Shown here: positions 52,681 to 61,123 of the stretch, in pieces
Layout of the letters: every line of letters begins with the position of its first letter
Numbering within the stretch: position 1 is the first letter of the stretch
Source of the DNA: Streptantibioticus rubrisoli
GTDB lineage: Bacteria; Actinomycetota; Actinomycetes; Streptomycetales; Streptomycetaceae
Assembly: GCF_024436055.1 (NCBI RefSeq)
Contig: NZ_JANFNH010000008.1
Coordinates: forward strand, 1-64,000
Reading direction: 5' to 3'
Length of the DNA stretch: 64,000 nt
The notes under the pieces: generated by a model
Told to the model about the DNA's origin: nothing
Seen by the model: only the letters and a program-made list of their open reading frames with translations
Database searches by the model: none
Position numbers and translations under genes: made by a program

Positions 52681-53805
52681 CTATGAGGCATCGAGGCGTG
52701 GATAGACCACTTCTTCGAGGATGAGCCGGATCGCCGCGGCGAGCGGAATTCCGATGAGGGCGCCGGGGATTCCCAGCAGACTGCCGCCGATCAGTACGGC
52801 GACGATCGCGACCATCGCGGGGACCTCGACCTGCTTACCCATGATCCTCGGAGACAGCAGATAGTCCTCGGCGAGCCGGTAGGCGGTGTAAAAGCCCCCG
52901 GTGGCCGCGGCGACGGGCAGGGAGACGGTGAGTGCCACCAACGACACGACCACCCCCGCGATGGTGGAACCCACCATGGGCACGAGATCCAGCAGGGCCA
53001 CGAAGAACGACAGCAGCAGGGCGTACGGCACGCTGAAGATCTCCAGCCAGGCGAGCGTACCCGCCGCCGCGATGAGTGCGAGCATTCCCTGCCCGACCAG
53101 ATACCTTCCGACCTTGGCGAACACCTCGTCAGTGATGAGCTCGACCCGGGTCCGCCGTGAGGCCGGAACCAATCGCAGGAACGTGCCCTTGAGCGTGGGC
53201 AGCCCCAGCAGGAAGTACACCGTGAGGACTGCGGCGACCACCACCGAGGCGAGGGCGCCCAGAACCAGCTTGCCCGCCCCGAACAGTCCGCCCGCCAGTG
53301 ACGCACCGCCACTGGTGAGCAGCTTTTGAAGCGCCTGCTGGATATGGAACTGCCGGTTCAAATGACCCAGGAACGAATTGGCGCGCTGCAGGTCATGCAG
53401 ATAACCGGGGAGTCTGTGCGCGAACTGCTCGGCCTGATCGGCCAACGGAGGGATGGCCAAAGACAGGAAACCGGTCAGCACACCCACTCCGGCGAGCGCG
53501 ATGACCAGCACCGCCGCCCAGCGGGGCAGCCCGCGGCGTCCGAACCAGCGCACCGCCGGATCCAGGCCGACGGCAAGGAAGAGCGCCAGTGCGATCAGCA
53601 CCAGCACCGCGCGGACGGCAAGCACCATCTCCGCCACCGCGACCGTAACCGCCACTCCGGCAGCGGCCCACATGCCGACGAAGAACGGCGACCGCCGGTC
53701 CACCGGCCGCCCTGGATGACCGAACCGCCGGTTCTCAGCGGCGCCCGAGTCCTCACCCGGCTGTTCCACCGACGGATCACCTCCCAGGCGTCGGAGTGTC
53801 ACCAT
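52681..53805 (-). CDS. AI-2E family (UPF0118) transporter
   Basis: Protein of 374 residues with the AI-2E family pattern: two N-terminal helices (VAEMVLAVRAVLVLIALALFLAVGLDPAVRWF), a central amphipathic region, and the conserved PYALLLSFFVALLDLVPMVGSTIAGVVVSLVAL block followed by YRLAEDYLLSPRIMG and GIPGALIGIPLAAAI. Members export quorum signals or move ions. The ATG at 53803-53805 lacks a clear ribosome binding site, so the true start could be somewhat downstream; the first 40 residues are polar and not conserved. Confidence 0.87.
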   Translation of the reverse strand: MVTLRRLGGDPSVEQPGEDSGAAENRRFGHPGRPVDRRSPFFVGMWAAAGVAVTVAVAEMVLAVRAVLVLIALALFLAVGLDPAVRWFGRRGLPRWAAVLVIALAGVGVLTGFLSLAIPPLADQAEQFAHRLPGYLHDLQRANSFLGHLNRQFHIQQALQKLLTSGGASLAGGLFGAGKLVLGALASVVVAAVLTVYFLLGLPTLKGTFLRLVPASRRTRVELITDEVFAKVGRYLVGQGMLALIAAAGTLAWLEIFSVPYALLLSFFVALLDLVPMVGSTIAGVVVSLVALTVSLPVAAATGGFYTAYRLAEDYLLSPRIMGKQVEVPAMVAIVAVLIGGSLLGIPGALIGIPLAAAIRLILEEVVYPRLDAS

Positions 53806-54040
53806 GATCCGTGTCCGCGGCGCACTCCCGCATCACCGCCACTACCCCGGATTGCCCAATCCCACCAGCGAATCTGATGGACGCTCGAGGTGACGGGTCA
53901 GCCACCGGCCGCGATCCGCGTGGGAATATCGAGAGGGTGGATGAAGGGCTTGCGGATATGGCGTTCCAGGGCTCGCCGACTACTAGGAGAGGCGCCATGG
54001 CCACCGACGCTCCACCCTTTGCCGTGCCGGGAGGCACCAG

Positions 54041-54844
54041 GTGATGGCCAGCGCGCGAGAGCGCCTGCACCACATCTGGCGGCTGTCCAGGGCCGAGCAG
54101 TTGTGGCGCGACGGCAAGAGGGTGGAACTCATGCACCGCGCCATGGGCTTCGCCGCCCTGGCCGTGGTCACGCTGGCCCCCCTGCTGATCCTGGTGGCCG
54201 CGGCCAATCCCCTCAAACGGCGGGGGTTCGCCCTGTGGGTGGTCGACGGGATGGGGCTGTCGGGCAGTCCGGCCGACTCGGTGCAGCGCCTGTTCGCCAC
54301 ACCGGCCCGGGTGCTCAGCGCGACCAGCGCGTTCAGCGTTCTGGCGCTGGTGGTCTTCGGCCTGACCTTCGCCGCGAGCGTGCAGACCGGCTACGAGAAG
54401 ATCTGGCTGCTGCCCAGCGGACGGTGGCACAAGGTCTGGCGGCAGGCGGTGTGGCTGGTCGCCATGACCGCCTATCTGTACGGCGAGGTGCAAACGGGTC
54501 TGGTGCTGCAACGCCGTTGGTGGGAGTCGGCGATCCGGGTGACGCTGACCCTGCTGCTCGGTGTGTTGTTCTTCTGGTGGGGGCAGTGGTTCCTGATCGG
54601 CGGCCGGGTGCACTGGCGGGCTCTGCTGCCCGGCGCCGCGGCGACCATGGCGGGCCTGGTGGGGCTGCGCGGCTTCTCGATCCATGTCTTCGCTCCACTG
54701 ATCGTCAGCAACGCGGTCAGCTACGGCGCTCTGGGTACCGTGCTGGTCGTGCAGTCCTGGCTGATCGGTGTGGGCTTCGTGGTGTACGGCGGTGCGTTGT
54801 TGGGCCAGGTGTGGGCACCGGAGGAGGAGAAGCACGGCGGCTGA
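54041..54844 (+). CDS. YihY/BrkB-like inner membrane protein
   Basis: Protein of about 267 residues with five to six hydrophobic segments. The arrangement (MHRAMGFAALAVVTLAPLLILVAAA, later GYEKIWLLPSGRWHKVWRQAVWL and RVTLTLLLGVLFFWWGQWFLIGGRVHWRALLPGA) fits the YihY/BrkB (formerly 'ribonuclease BN') family, although some conserved residues are different. GTG 54041 and ATG 54044 are both possible starts after GGGAGG. Function unknown; the family is linked to membrane lipid organisation and complement resistance. Confidence 0.75.
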   Translation: MMASARERLHHIWRLSRAEQLWRDGKRVELMHRAMGFAALAVVTLAPLLILVAAANPLKRRGFALWVVDGMGLSGSPADSVQRLFATPARVLSATSAFSVLALVVFGLTFAASVQTGYEKIWLLPSGRWHKVWRQAVWLVAMTAYLYGEVQTGLVLQRRWWESAIRVTLTLLLGVLFFWWGQWFLIGGRVHWRALLPGAAATMAGLVGLRGFSIHVFAPLIVSNAVSYGALGTVLVVQSWLIGVGFVVYGGALLGQVWAPEEEKHGG

Positions 54845-54871
54845 GGCGACGGCGACGGGGCCCCAACCGGG

Positions 54872-55561
54872 TCAGCCGCCTTGGCCTTGGTCCGGCCGTT
54901 CCTTGTCTGTCCAGCCGGATCGGTGAGCGTGGCCGCGCTGGTACCCGTGGCTTCCCCGCCCATCGTCTCGACGCAGTTCCCGCCAGGTGTCCGGCCCCAC
55001 CTTGCCGTCGACCACCAGGCCGTGGTCCCGCTGGAAGCGCTCGGTGGCGTTCATGGCCTGCATGTCGTATTCCCCGTCGGGCACGCCGGGATCGTAACCG
55101 TGGTACCGCAGCAGACACTGTGCCTCGATGACCTCCCAGCCCGTGCTGTTGACATCCACGAACACGGTGCTGGTCGTGCTGTACCCGGCACGCAGCTCGC
55201 CTGCCTGGCGCTGCACAAGGCACCGGTGGCACTGCCCGCGCTGGAAGACGAATGCCGGTTGGGCGCTGACGTGGACCGTGCCGGTACCGGTCTCCTCGTA
55301 CTGCCATGGCCGGGTGACCAGCAGCACGGCGACCAGGGCGGCGGCCAGCACCGAAACGCAACCGATCGTCACACAGGTACGCCCGCCGGTCCGCCGATTG
55401 CCCGGTCCGGCGGCACCGTCCGCACCACCGTGATCCTTCGCCTCATCCCGCGCACCAACTCCGGTAGCGGCCTTGAACCTTCGCCGCCGCCCGACGAGTT
55501 GCCGCGCTCGCTGATCCAGCGAGGCGGGCACTTCCTGCCAGCGCCGCATGATGTCCCCCAT
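54872..55561 (-). CDS. Membrane-anchored peptidoglycan-binding domain protein
   Basis: Protein of about 229 residues. A cytoplasmic Arg-rich N-terminus (to about 60) is followed by one membrane helix (about 65-85: GCVSVLAAALVAVLLV), then an extracellular part with CHRCLVQRQAGE (a CxxC pair) and a C-terminal PG_binding_1-like helical repeat (about 150-205: AQCLLRYHGYDPGVPDGEYDMQAMNATERFQRDHGLVVDGKVGPDTWRELR). It probably holds the protein to the cell wall. Start: ATG 55561, or ATG 55549 which has GGGGGAC just upstream. It is convergent with the YihY-like gene. Confidence 0.8.
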   Translation of the reverse strand: MGDIMRRWQEVPASLDQRARQLVGRRRRFKAATGVGARDEAKDHGGADGAAGPGNRRTGGRTCVTIGCVSVLAAALVAVLLVTRPWQYEETGTGTVHVSAQPAFVFQRGQCHRCLVQRQAGELRAGYSTTSTVFVDVNSTGWEVIEAQCLLRYHGYDPGVPDGEYDMQAMNATERFQRDHGLVVDGKVGPDTWRELRRDDGRGSHGYQRGHAHRSGWTDKERPDQGQGG

Positions 55562-55718
55562 ACACGTCCTGGTACCCGATGCTTCGGGACCTTCCCCGAC
55601 GCATATCATGACGACCTACGCATACCGAATCCCCTCGACGCTGCCCTCGACCACGACTTCCGGCCACCTCGGCCGGACCGCTCCAGCCCCCGCGGTCCGC
55701 CTCGCGACAAAACCGCGT

Positions 55719-56381
55719 TCATGCACCGCGCCGACGAGCGGCGGCGAGCCGCTGGAACGCGGTGGGAGCCGGTCGGTGCGGCAGGAAGTCCTTGATCTGC
55801 CGCGCGCAGTCGAGGGGGCTGGCGACACTGGTGTCACACTCGATGTCGTACACCCCGTGGGCGTGCACCTGGTCGATCTGGCGGGCGGCCAGACCCGGCG
55901 GGCGGTCGCCGCGCGCGTGCTCGCGCCGTTCCAGTTCCGGTAGGGGACAGTGCACACCGACGAGGACAACGTCCTCGGGAAAGAACAGATCAAGGCAGTC
56001 ATCAAGGCGCCAGGGCTCGCTGAAGAGATGATCCACCACAACGTTGTTTCCCGCGGCGGCCATTCCGGCCACCGCCCGGTGGAAACCCATCCAGGTGCGT
56101 TTGAGTATCGCCGGTAGCCGCTCGGCCGGAAACTCGCGAGACGTTCGCATGGCATGGAACGCGTCGACCGGCAGGTGGAAGAAGGGTTCGTCAAGGATCG
56201 TGAGCAGTTCCCGGGCGATGCTCGACTTGCCAGAACTCGATGTGCCGTTCAGGAAGACGATCAATCCGTGGGATGTCTGCGTGGATGCCGTTTCGTCGCC
56301 GGAGTGGCACCAGTCGGTCCGGCGGATGGGAAGGGTCACCGTGTGTTCCCCCGTCTCGTGCGCTGTCGATGCTTCGATCAT
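55719..56381 (-). CDS. Chloramphenicol phosphotransferase-like kinase
   Basis: Protein of 220 residues. The P-loop GTSSSGKSS is at about 46-54, and HLPVDAFHAM, VVVDHLFSEPW and VGVHCPLPELERREHARGDRPPGLAARQIDQVHAHGVYDIECDTS follow the order of the CPT family (small-molecule or adenylate-kinase-like kinases; the 'ERREHARGDRxxGLAxxQ' stretch is typical). Chloramphenicol resistance is not implied by family membership. About 40 residues precede the domain, more than usual, and no ribosome binding site is seen, so a downstream start is possible. Confidence 0.82.
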   Translation of the reverse strand: MIEASTAHETGEHTVTLPIRRTDWCHSGDETASTQTSHGLIVFLNGTSSSGKSSIARELLTILDEPFFHLPVDAFHAMRTSREFPAERLPAILKRTWMGFHRAVAGMAAAGNNVVVDHLFSEPWRLDDCLDLFFPEDVVLVGVHCPLPELERREHARGDRPPGLAARQIDQVHAHGVYDIECDTSVASPLDCARQIKDFLPHRPAPTAFQRLAAARRRGA

Positions 56382-56511
56382 GATGACTGTTGCGCCAGGG
56401 CGGGAAGGCGCACGGGGGCGTGAGCCGCCACCCCTCGCCGCCGTCACCGGGCTCGCGGTACGCACCGTCCCCTGTCCGGCAAGGAGATGCTCCGCGTCGA
56501 TGCGGCTTGCT

Positions 56512-56528
56512 CCTCACGTGGCGTGAGG
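56512..56528. promoter_or_regulatory. 7-bp perfect inverted repeat in the DUF2268 gene promoter
   Basis: CCTCACG and CGTGAGG flank TGG directly upstream of a possible -10 (TACCGT at 56532-56537). The ATG at 56546 follows 8 bases later without a ribosome binding site, so this dyad is probably an operator of a leaderless transcript. Confidence 0.45.
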
Positions 56529-56545
56529 TCCTACCGTTCCGAGCC

Positions 56546-57436
56546 ATGAAGATTGTTGTTCACGACACGGCGTCCGCCATGATCGACCTGCTGCAACGGC
56601 CGTTGGTGGAACGGCCCGAAGCGCTACGGGAGATGCTCCAGCCGCTCCAGAACATGATGGCCGCCATGGGCAATGTCGACCCGGTCGAGATGCACCAGCG
56701 CCTGGGCAGTGGCTTCCGAGTCGATCGTGAGGACCCGCGGTACCTGCCCGCTGTGCGGCAGATGCGGGACGCGGGCGTGTGGAACCAGATCGAAGACTCC
56801 CTCGCCGCCGCGTGGGAGCGGATCAGCGGTGCGGTTCCCGGCGTCAAGCACGCCGAGACCGTGCACGTCGTCGTGGTGCTCGGCAACCCCGATGACGACC
56901 ACCTGATGGTCCGCAGCGCCGGATACTTCGGCATGGGTGGGATCCCGGGTGCGATCCAACTCGTGGTGTGGCCCAACGACATGAGCTTGCGGAACATCGG
57001 CCACGCCGCCGCGCACGAGCTCCACCACAATGTGCGCTACGCCAATGTGGTCTGGAACCCGATGACCGTGACGCTCGGTGAGTGGGTCGTCTCCGAGGGG
57101 CTGGCCGAGGCGTTCGTACGGGAACTGGCGGGCGAGCAGGCGATGGGACCGTGGACGAAGAAGCTGACCGGTTCCGAACTGGACAGCGCCTACGAAAGGA
57201 TCACCGCCGATATCGACATTGCCGGAATGCAGAACCTGACCGCGTACGTCCTCGGCGACGCCGTCGCGCAGCGCATGGGGCAGCAGCCCGTGGGATTGCC
57301 GGAACTCGCCGGTTACGCCGTGGGACTGCGTGTGGTGGACGCGCACCTGGCGGCCTCCGGCCTCACCGCCGCGGAGAGCGTCGCCCTGCCGGCACGCGAG
57401 ATCCTGACGAACGCGGGCGTGGCGACCAGCGCGTGA
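56546..57436 (+). CDS. DUF2268-type zinc metallopeptidase
   Basis: Protein of 296 residues. The zinc-binding HExxH-type motif is HAAAHELHHNVRY at about 153-165 (HELHH), followed by a downstream glutamate in VVSEGLAEAFVRELAG, which matches the DUF2268 family of predicted Zn-dependent proteases. The C-terminal part with LTAYVLGDAVAQRMG is helical. It has no signal peptide. The ATG at 56546 has no clear ribosome binding site and probably starts a leaderless mRNA. Confidence 0.82.
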   Translation: MKIVVHDTASAMIDLLQRPLVERPEALREMLQPLQNMMAAMGNVDPVEMHQRLGSGFRVDREDPRYLPAVRQMRDAGVWNQIEDSLAAAWERISGAVPGVKHAETVHVVVVLGNPDDDHLMVRSAGYFGMGGIPGAIQLVVWPNDMSLRNIGHAAAHELHHNVRYANVVWNPMTVTLGEWVVSEGLAEAFVRELAGEQAMGPWTKKLTGSELDSAYERITADIDIAGMQNLTAYVLGDAVAQRMGQQPVGLPELAGYAVGLRVVDAHLAASGLTAAESVALPAREILTNAGVATSA

Positions 57437-57607
57437 AGGCCGCGGGGTGGTGCCAGACGCGGTGTTCGGGCCACGGCACCCCACGGCTCGGCCGCCGACC
57501 ACGTACGCAGTGGTACGCATCGCCTTGCGAGCAACGGGAGTTCAAGGGTGCCGAAACCAGGACACGCGGCCGCGCGGGACGTCATACGACCTGGCAAGAT
57601 CGGGTCC

Positions 57608-58396
57608 ATGCCGGTGTACAACGACCAGGACTTCATCGCCCATGTCACCAGTCGCCTCGCGGCACTGCCTTGTGTGCGGGCAGTGGCGTTGGGCGGTTCG
57701 CGAGCCACGGGTACCCACGGACCGGACAGCGACTGGGACTTCGCCGTCTACTACCACGGAGGGTTCTCCCCGGAGAGCCTGCGCGCTCTCGGATGGCCAG
57801 GGGAGATCTCCGACATCGGTGGGTGGGGCGGAGGTGTGTTCAACGGCGGAGCATGGCTGAGCGTTGACGACCGGCACATCGATGTGCACTACCGCGACCT
57901 TGACGATGTCGAGCACCAACTCGCTGAGGCGCGTGAGGGCCGATTCGGCGTCGAGAGACTGCTGTTCCACCTGGCTGGCATCCCCACCTACATCGTCGTC
58001 GCCGAACTCGCGGTCAACCAGGTCCTGCACGGTGACCTACCGCGCCCCGAGTACCCCGAAGCGCTGCGGCGCGCCGCACCCCAACGTTGGTGGGGCGACG
58101 CCCGGCACACCCTCGCCTACGCCCGCGCCGCCCACGCGGCACGCGGCCACCTCGCGGACTGCGCCGGTGCGATCGCCACCGCCGCCTGCCAGGCGGCCCA
58201 CGCGGTGCTGGCGGCCCGGGGCCAGTGGGTGACCAACGAGAAGACGCTGTTGGACCGTGCGGGCATCCGGGACATCGATGGCCTGCTGAGCGGGTTGGCG
58301 CCCCGCCCGGAAGCCCTGACCGCTGCCATCGACGAGGCGACGGCGTTGCTGGAAAGCGCGGTCAGCACCGCCTGCGCCACTCAGCCCAGTTCGTAG
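57608..58396 (+). CDS. Nucleotidyltransferase (KNTase-like, DUF4111-type)
   Basis: Protein of 262 residues. The polymerase beta-type motif GGSRATGTHGPDSDWDFAVYY (GS and DxD metal-binding pair) near 29-49 and the later third acid in RHIDVHYRDLDD show an active nucleotidyltransferase core, followed by a helical C-terminal domain. Members adenylate aminoglycosides or other small molecules; the substrate is not evident. The ATG at 57608 lacks a clear ribosome binding site. Its last 16 bases overlap the convergent DUF3224 gene. Confidence 0.85.
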   Translation: MPVYNDQDFIAHVTSRLAALPCVRAVALGGSRATGTHGPDSDWDFAVYYHGGFSPESLRALGWPGEISDIGGWGGGVFNGGAWLSVDDRHIDVHYRDLDDVEHQLAEAREGRFGVERLLFHLAGIPTYIVVAELAVNQVLHGDLPRPEYPEALRRAAPQRWWGDARHTLAYARAAHAARGHLADCAGAIATAACQAAHAVLAARGQWVTNEKTLLDRAGIRDIDGLLSGLAPRPEALTAAIDEATALLESAVSTACATQPSS

Positions 58397-58788
58397 TCGA
58401 ACCACACGCGATGCGTGCCGTCGGGTTCCACCGATATCCCGCCGGTGCCGGTGATCCCGGTCAGTTCTCCGGTGCCGCTGGAAGGGACGATGGTGAAGAA
58501 CTCGGCGCTGCGGTCGGTGCCGGAAGTCGTAGCCGAGTGCGCGAAGTTGAAGGCTCCGTCGCGGCCTCGTAGCGAGCCCTGGAAGGACTCCATGGCCACA
58601 TAGGTGCCGATGCCGGTGGTCTGGTCGAAGGCCGCGGTGAACAGGGTCGCCGAGCGGCCGACGAGATCTCCCTCGTACCGCTTGTCCATGGTCGCGACGC
58701 CGACGGGAACTCCAGTCGGCGTGGCGGGCGTTGGGACCAGCTCGGTCGGGGAGAAGGCTTTGACGGTGAACGTTCCTGTGGCTCTCAT
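58381..58788 (-). CDS. DUF3224 family protein
   Basis: Protein of 135 residues with an all-beta pattern (GTFTVKAFSPTEL, MDKRYEGDLVGRSATLF, ESFQGSLRGRDGAFNFAHSAT, GTGELTGITGTGGI, HRVWFDYEL) matching DUF3224, a small calycin/allene-oxide-cyclase-like barrel of unknown function. The ATG at 58786-58788 lies 7 bases after TACGAT with no ribosome binding site, so it is probably leaderless. It overlaps the nucleotidyltransferase gene tail-to-tail. Confidence 0.87.
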   Translation of the reverse strand: MRATGTFTVKAFSPTELVPTPATPTGVPVGVATMDKRYEGDLVGRSATLFTAAFDQTTGIGTYVAMESFQGSLRGRDGAFNFAHSATTSGTDRSAEFFTIVPSSGTGELTGITGTGGISVEPDGTHRVWFDYELG

Positions 58789-58987
58789 GGTGCTGATCGT
58801 ATGGGCGGGGTCTGACAATCGGCTTCGGCCGGAGTCCTCGGCGCTACCGCCCGGCCGGAGGCGGCCGACGCCAGCGCGTGCGACCGCCTCCGCCGTGACG
58901 GCCTGACACCAACCGCGGTGTCGCCAATGCCGTACCGCCCCATGCCGCGGCTACCCCGATGCCGTGGCTACCGCCCCAACGCCACCG

Positions 58988-60330
58988 CTACAGCCCCACA
59001 TCCCGGCTGCGGATGTCGGCGAAGGACTCGCGGCGGACCAGTAGCCGGGCCCGGCCCTCGGTGACGGCGACCACCGGTGGGCGGCCGACCATGTTGTAGC
59101 CGGAGGCCATCGACAGGTGGTACGCGCCCGCCACCGGAATGGCGATCAGGTCACCCGGCCTGGTGTCGCCGGGGAGTTGGACATCGGAGGCCAGGATGTC
59201 ACCCGCCTCGCAGTGCCGTCCGACGACCGTGGCGGTCTGGCGGTCGGCGGGGGAGTGGCGGCCCAGCAGCCGTGGGGCGTAGCGGGCTCCGTACAGTGCG
59301 GGCCGGGGGTTGTCGCTCATGCCGCCGTCGACGGCGACGAAGGTGCGCTCTCCGGTGCGTTTGACGGACAGCACCCGGTACAGGGCGATGCCTGCTGGCC
59401 CGGCGATGGCGCGGCCGGGTTCGATGGTCAGTCGGGGCACCGGCAGGCCAGCGGCGGCGCAACTGGCGTCGAGTTCGGTGCGGATGCGGGTGCCGAGTGC
59501 TTCGATGTCGAGGAGGCTTTCGCCGGGTCGGTAGGCGACCGCGTGTCCACCGCCGATGTCCAGCTCGGGGAGGGTGATGCCGTGTTGCTGGCGGATGCGG
59601 GAGAGCAGTCCCACCAGTCGGCGCACCGCCAGCAGATACGGCTTCACGGTGGCGATCTGCGAGCCCAGGTGGCAGTGCAGACCGGTGAGTTGGAGTCCTG
59701 GTTGGTCCAGGATTCGGGCGATGGCGTGTTGGGCGGAGCCGTCGACCAGCGACAGTCCGAACTTCTGGTCCTCGGTGCCGGTGCGGATCGCGGTGTGGCC
59801 GCCGGCGGCGATGCCGGGGACGACGCGGACCAGGACCTTCTGCCGGGTGCCGGAAGGGACTTCGGCGGCCAGCCGGGCGATCTCGCTGGTGCTGTCGATG
59901 ACGATGCGTCCCACACCGAGTCGGATGGCCGCGCGCAGGTCGTGCGGGCTTTTGGCGTTGCCGTGCATGACCATGTGTTCGGGTGGGAAGCCGGTGGTGA
60001 CGGCGAGTTCCAGTTCTCCGGCGGAACTGACGTCCAGGCCGAGGCCCTCATGGTGGATCCAGGTGGCCATGGCTCGGCACAGGAAGGCTTTGGCGGCGTA
60101 GAGGATGTCGGTGTCGGGGAAGGCGTCCTTGTAGGCGCGGCAGCGGCTGCGTACCTCGTCCTCGTCCAGGACGTAGACGGGGTGCCGAAGCGTTCGGCGA
60201 TCTCGGTGAGCGCGACCCCGCCCACGGTCAGCTCCTCGTGCGCCGCACGACGGGTCGAGGCGGGCCAGACGGACAACTCATCGGATCCCGAAGGGAGTTC
60301 GGCCCGGCTGGGTACGACGGTCAGTGTCAT
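58988..60330 (-). pseudogene. lysA: Diaminopimelate decarboxylase (LysA-type), single-base frameshift
   Basis: The intact frame would encode a PLP-dependent DAP decarboxylase of about 447 residues, the last step of lysine synthesis: ERFGTP...DEDEV start, catalytic Lys in YAAKAF, HCHLGSQI, LDIGGG, IEPGRA, HCEAGD and the terminal SMASGYNMVGRP. The first 50 residues and the rest are in different frames: near 60176-60183 the run GACGGGGTG is one base short (codons for TP-VYVLDEDE become TP-STSW). The ATG at 60328-60330 follows GAGGAG, and SAV_915 protein is 13 bp upstream. It may be a true pseudogene, a paralogue of an intact lysA elsewhere, or a sequencing error. Confidence 0.85.
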
Positions 60331-60343
60331 CTCGAAGGACTCC

Positions 60344-60745
60344 TCAACCGATCCACATGCTGACGGCATCGACCAGGGCCACCGCCCCCGTCACCCGCAG
60401 AACGCCGATGGTCTGCGGATCCCACTCCCGCCACAGCGAACCGCGGGAGGTGTGGGTGGTGGCGGGGGCGGCGAGCTGGGGGTCCATGGTGAGGGTCGTG
60501 GCCCCCAGCGGCTCGGTGAGGGCGCGCAGCGCGGGTTCGGAAAGCCTGATCCATGCCTGCTCGGCGCCGAGGGTGTCGCTCAGCCGCCGCTGAGTGGAGA
60601 ATCCGACGGCCGTGCGGCCGCCCAAGGGCGTACGGAAGAGGCGGGTCGCACACCCTGCGGGACCCGACCGGACGGGAACGTAGAGCAGTCCGGTCGGGAG
60701 GCGATCTGGAGGTTCGTGATCGTCCCCGCGTACGAATTCAGCCAT
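60344..60745 (-). CDS. SAV_915-family (SseB-like) protein
   Basis: Protein of 133 residues with the stretch GPAGCATRLFRTPLGGRTAVGFSTQRRLSDTLGAEQAWIRLSEPALRALTEPLG, which is typical of the SAV_915 group of SseB-like proteins in Streptomyces, function unknown. The ATG at 60743-60745 follows GAGGAG. The gene ends 13 bp before lysA on the same strand, so the two form an operon. Confidence 0.85.
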   Translation of the reverse strand: MAEFVRGDDHEPPDRLPTGLLYVPVRSGPAGCATRLFRTPLGGRTAVGFSTQRRLSDTLGAEQAWIRLSEPALRALTEPLGATTLTMDPQLAAPATTHTSRGSLWREWDPQTIGVLRVTGAVALVDAVSMWIG

Positions 60746-61123
60746 GGGGTGTACTCCTCACGGAACGACGGTGGGCCCCGGGTCCTTGGGCGTGCTCCGA
60801 GGCGCACCAACGACGCTATTGCTGCCGCTCCTGGGCGCGCCCGGCCCTGACGCGGTGTTGACGGCATCCGCCCGACGATTGATGTGCCGTTCACGTGGAG
60901 CGGCTCGGCCAGGGCCGGACGAGCGTTCGGGCCCACCGTGCCGCAAAGACGCGACCGGAAACACCTCTTGAAGTCATGTACGACCCCTTGACGCGGTCCG
61001 ACCACCACAGGGAGCCTCATTCTGCACGTCAGAGCCGCGAAGACGGGCAAGTCGGCTTCACAGGGTGAACGTTCGTGGTGATCCGACGCCCGATTGACGA
61101 CAATGGGTTTACTGGAGGTCACG
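60746..61123. other. 378-bp divergent promoter region
   Basis: Separates the leftward SAV_915-lysA unit from the rightward glucoamylase gene. It must hold both promoters; I see no gene and no clear dyad. GGAGG just before 61124 is the glucoamylase ribosome binding site. Confidence 0.5.

Noticed and set aside
52620-52686. Short plus-strand frame between the membrane-protein and AI-2E genes ending in VDDLDAAADVVVELVKVRL
   Set aside because: Too short, no start signal; could be a gene tail but cannot be supported.
53811-54044. 77-codon frame overlapping the YihY-like start by GTGA
   Set aside because: No ribosome binding site at its ATG, no recognisable domain, and low-complexity composition; the overlap is probably fortuitous.
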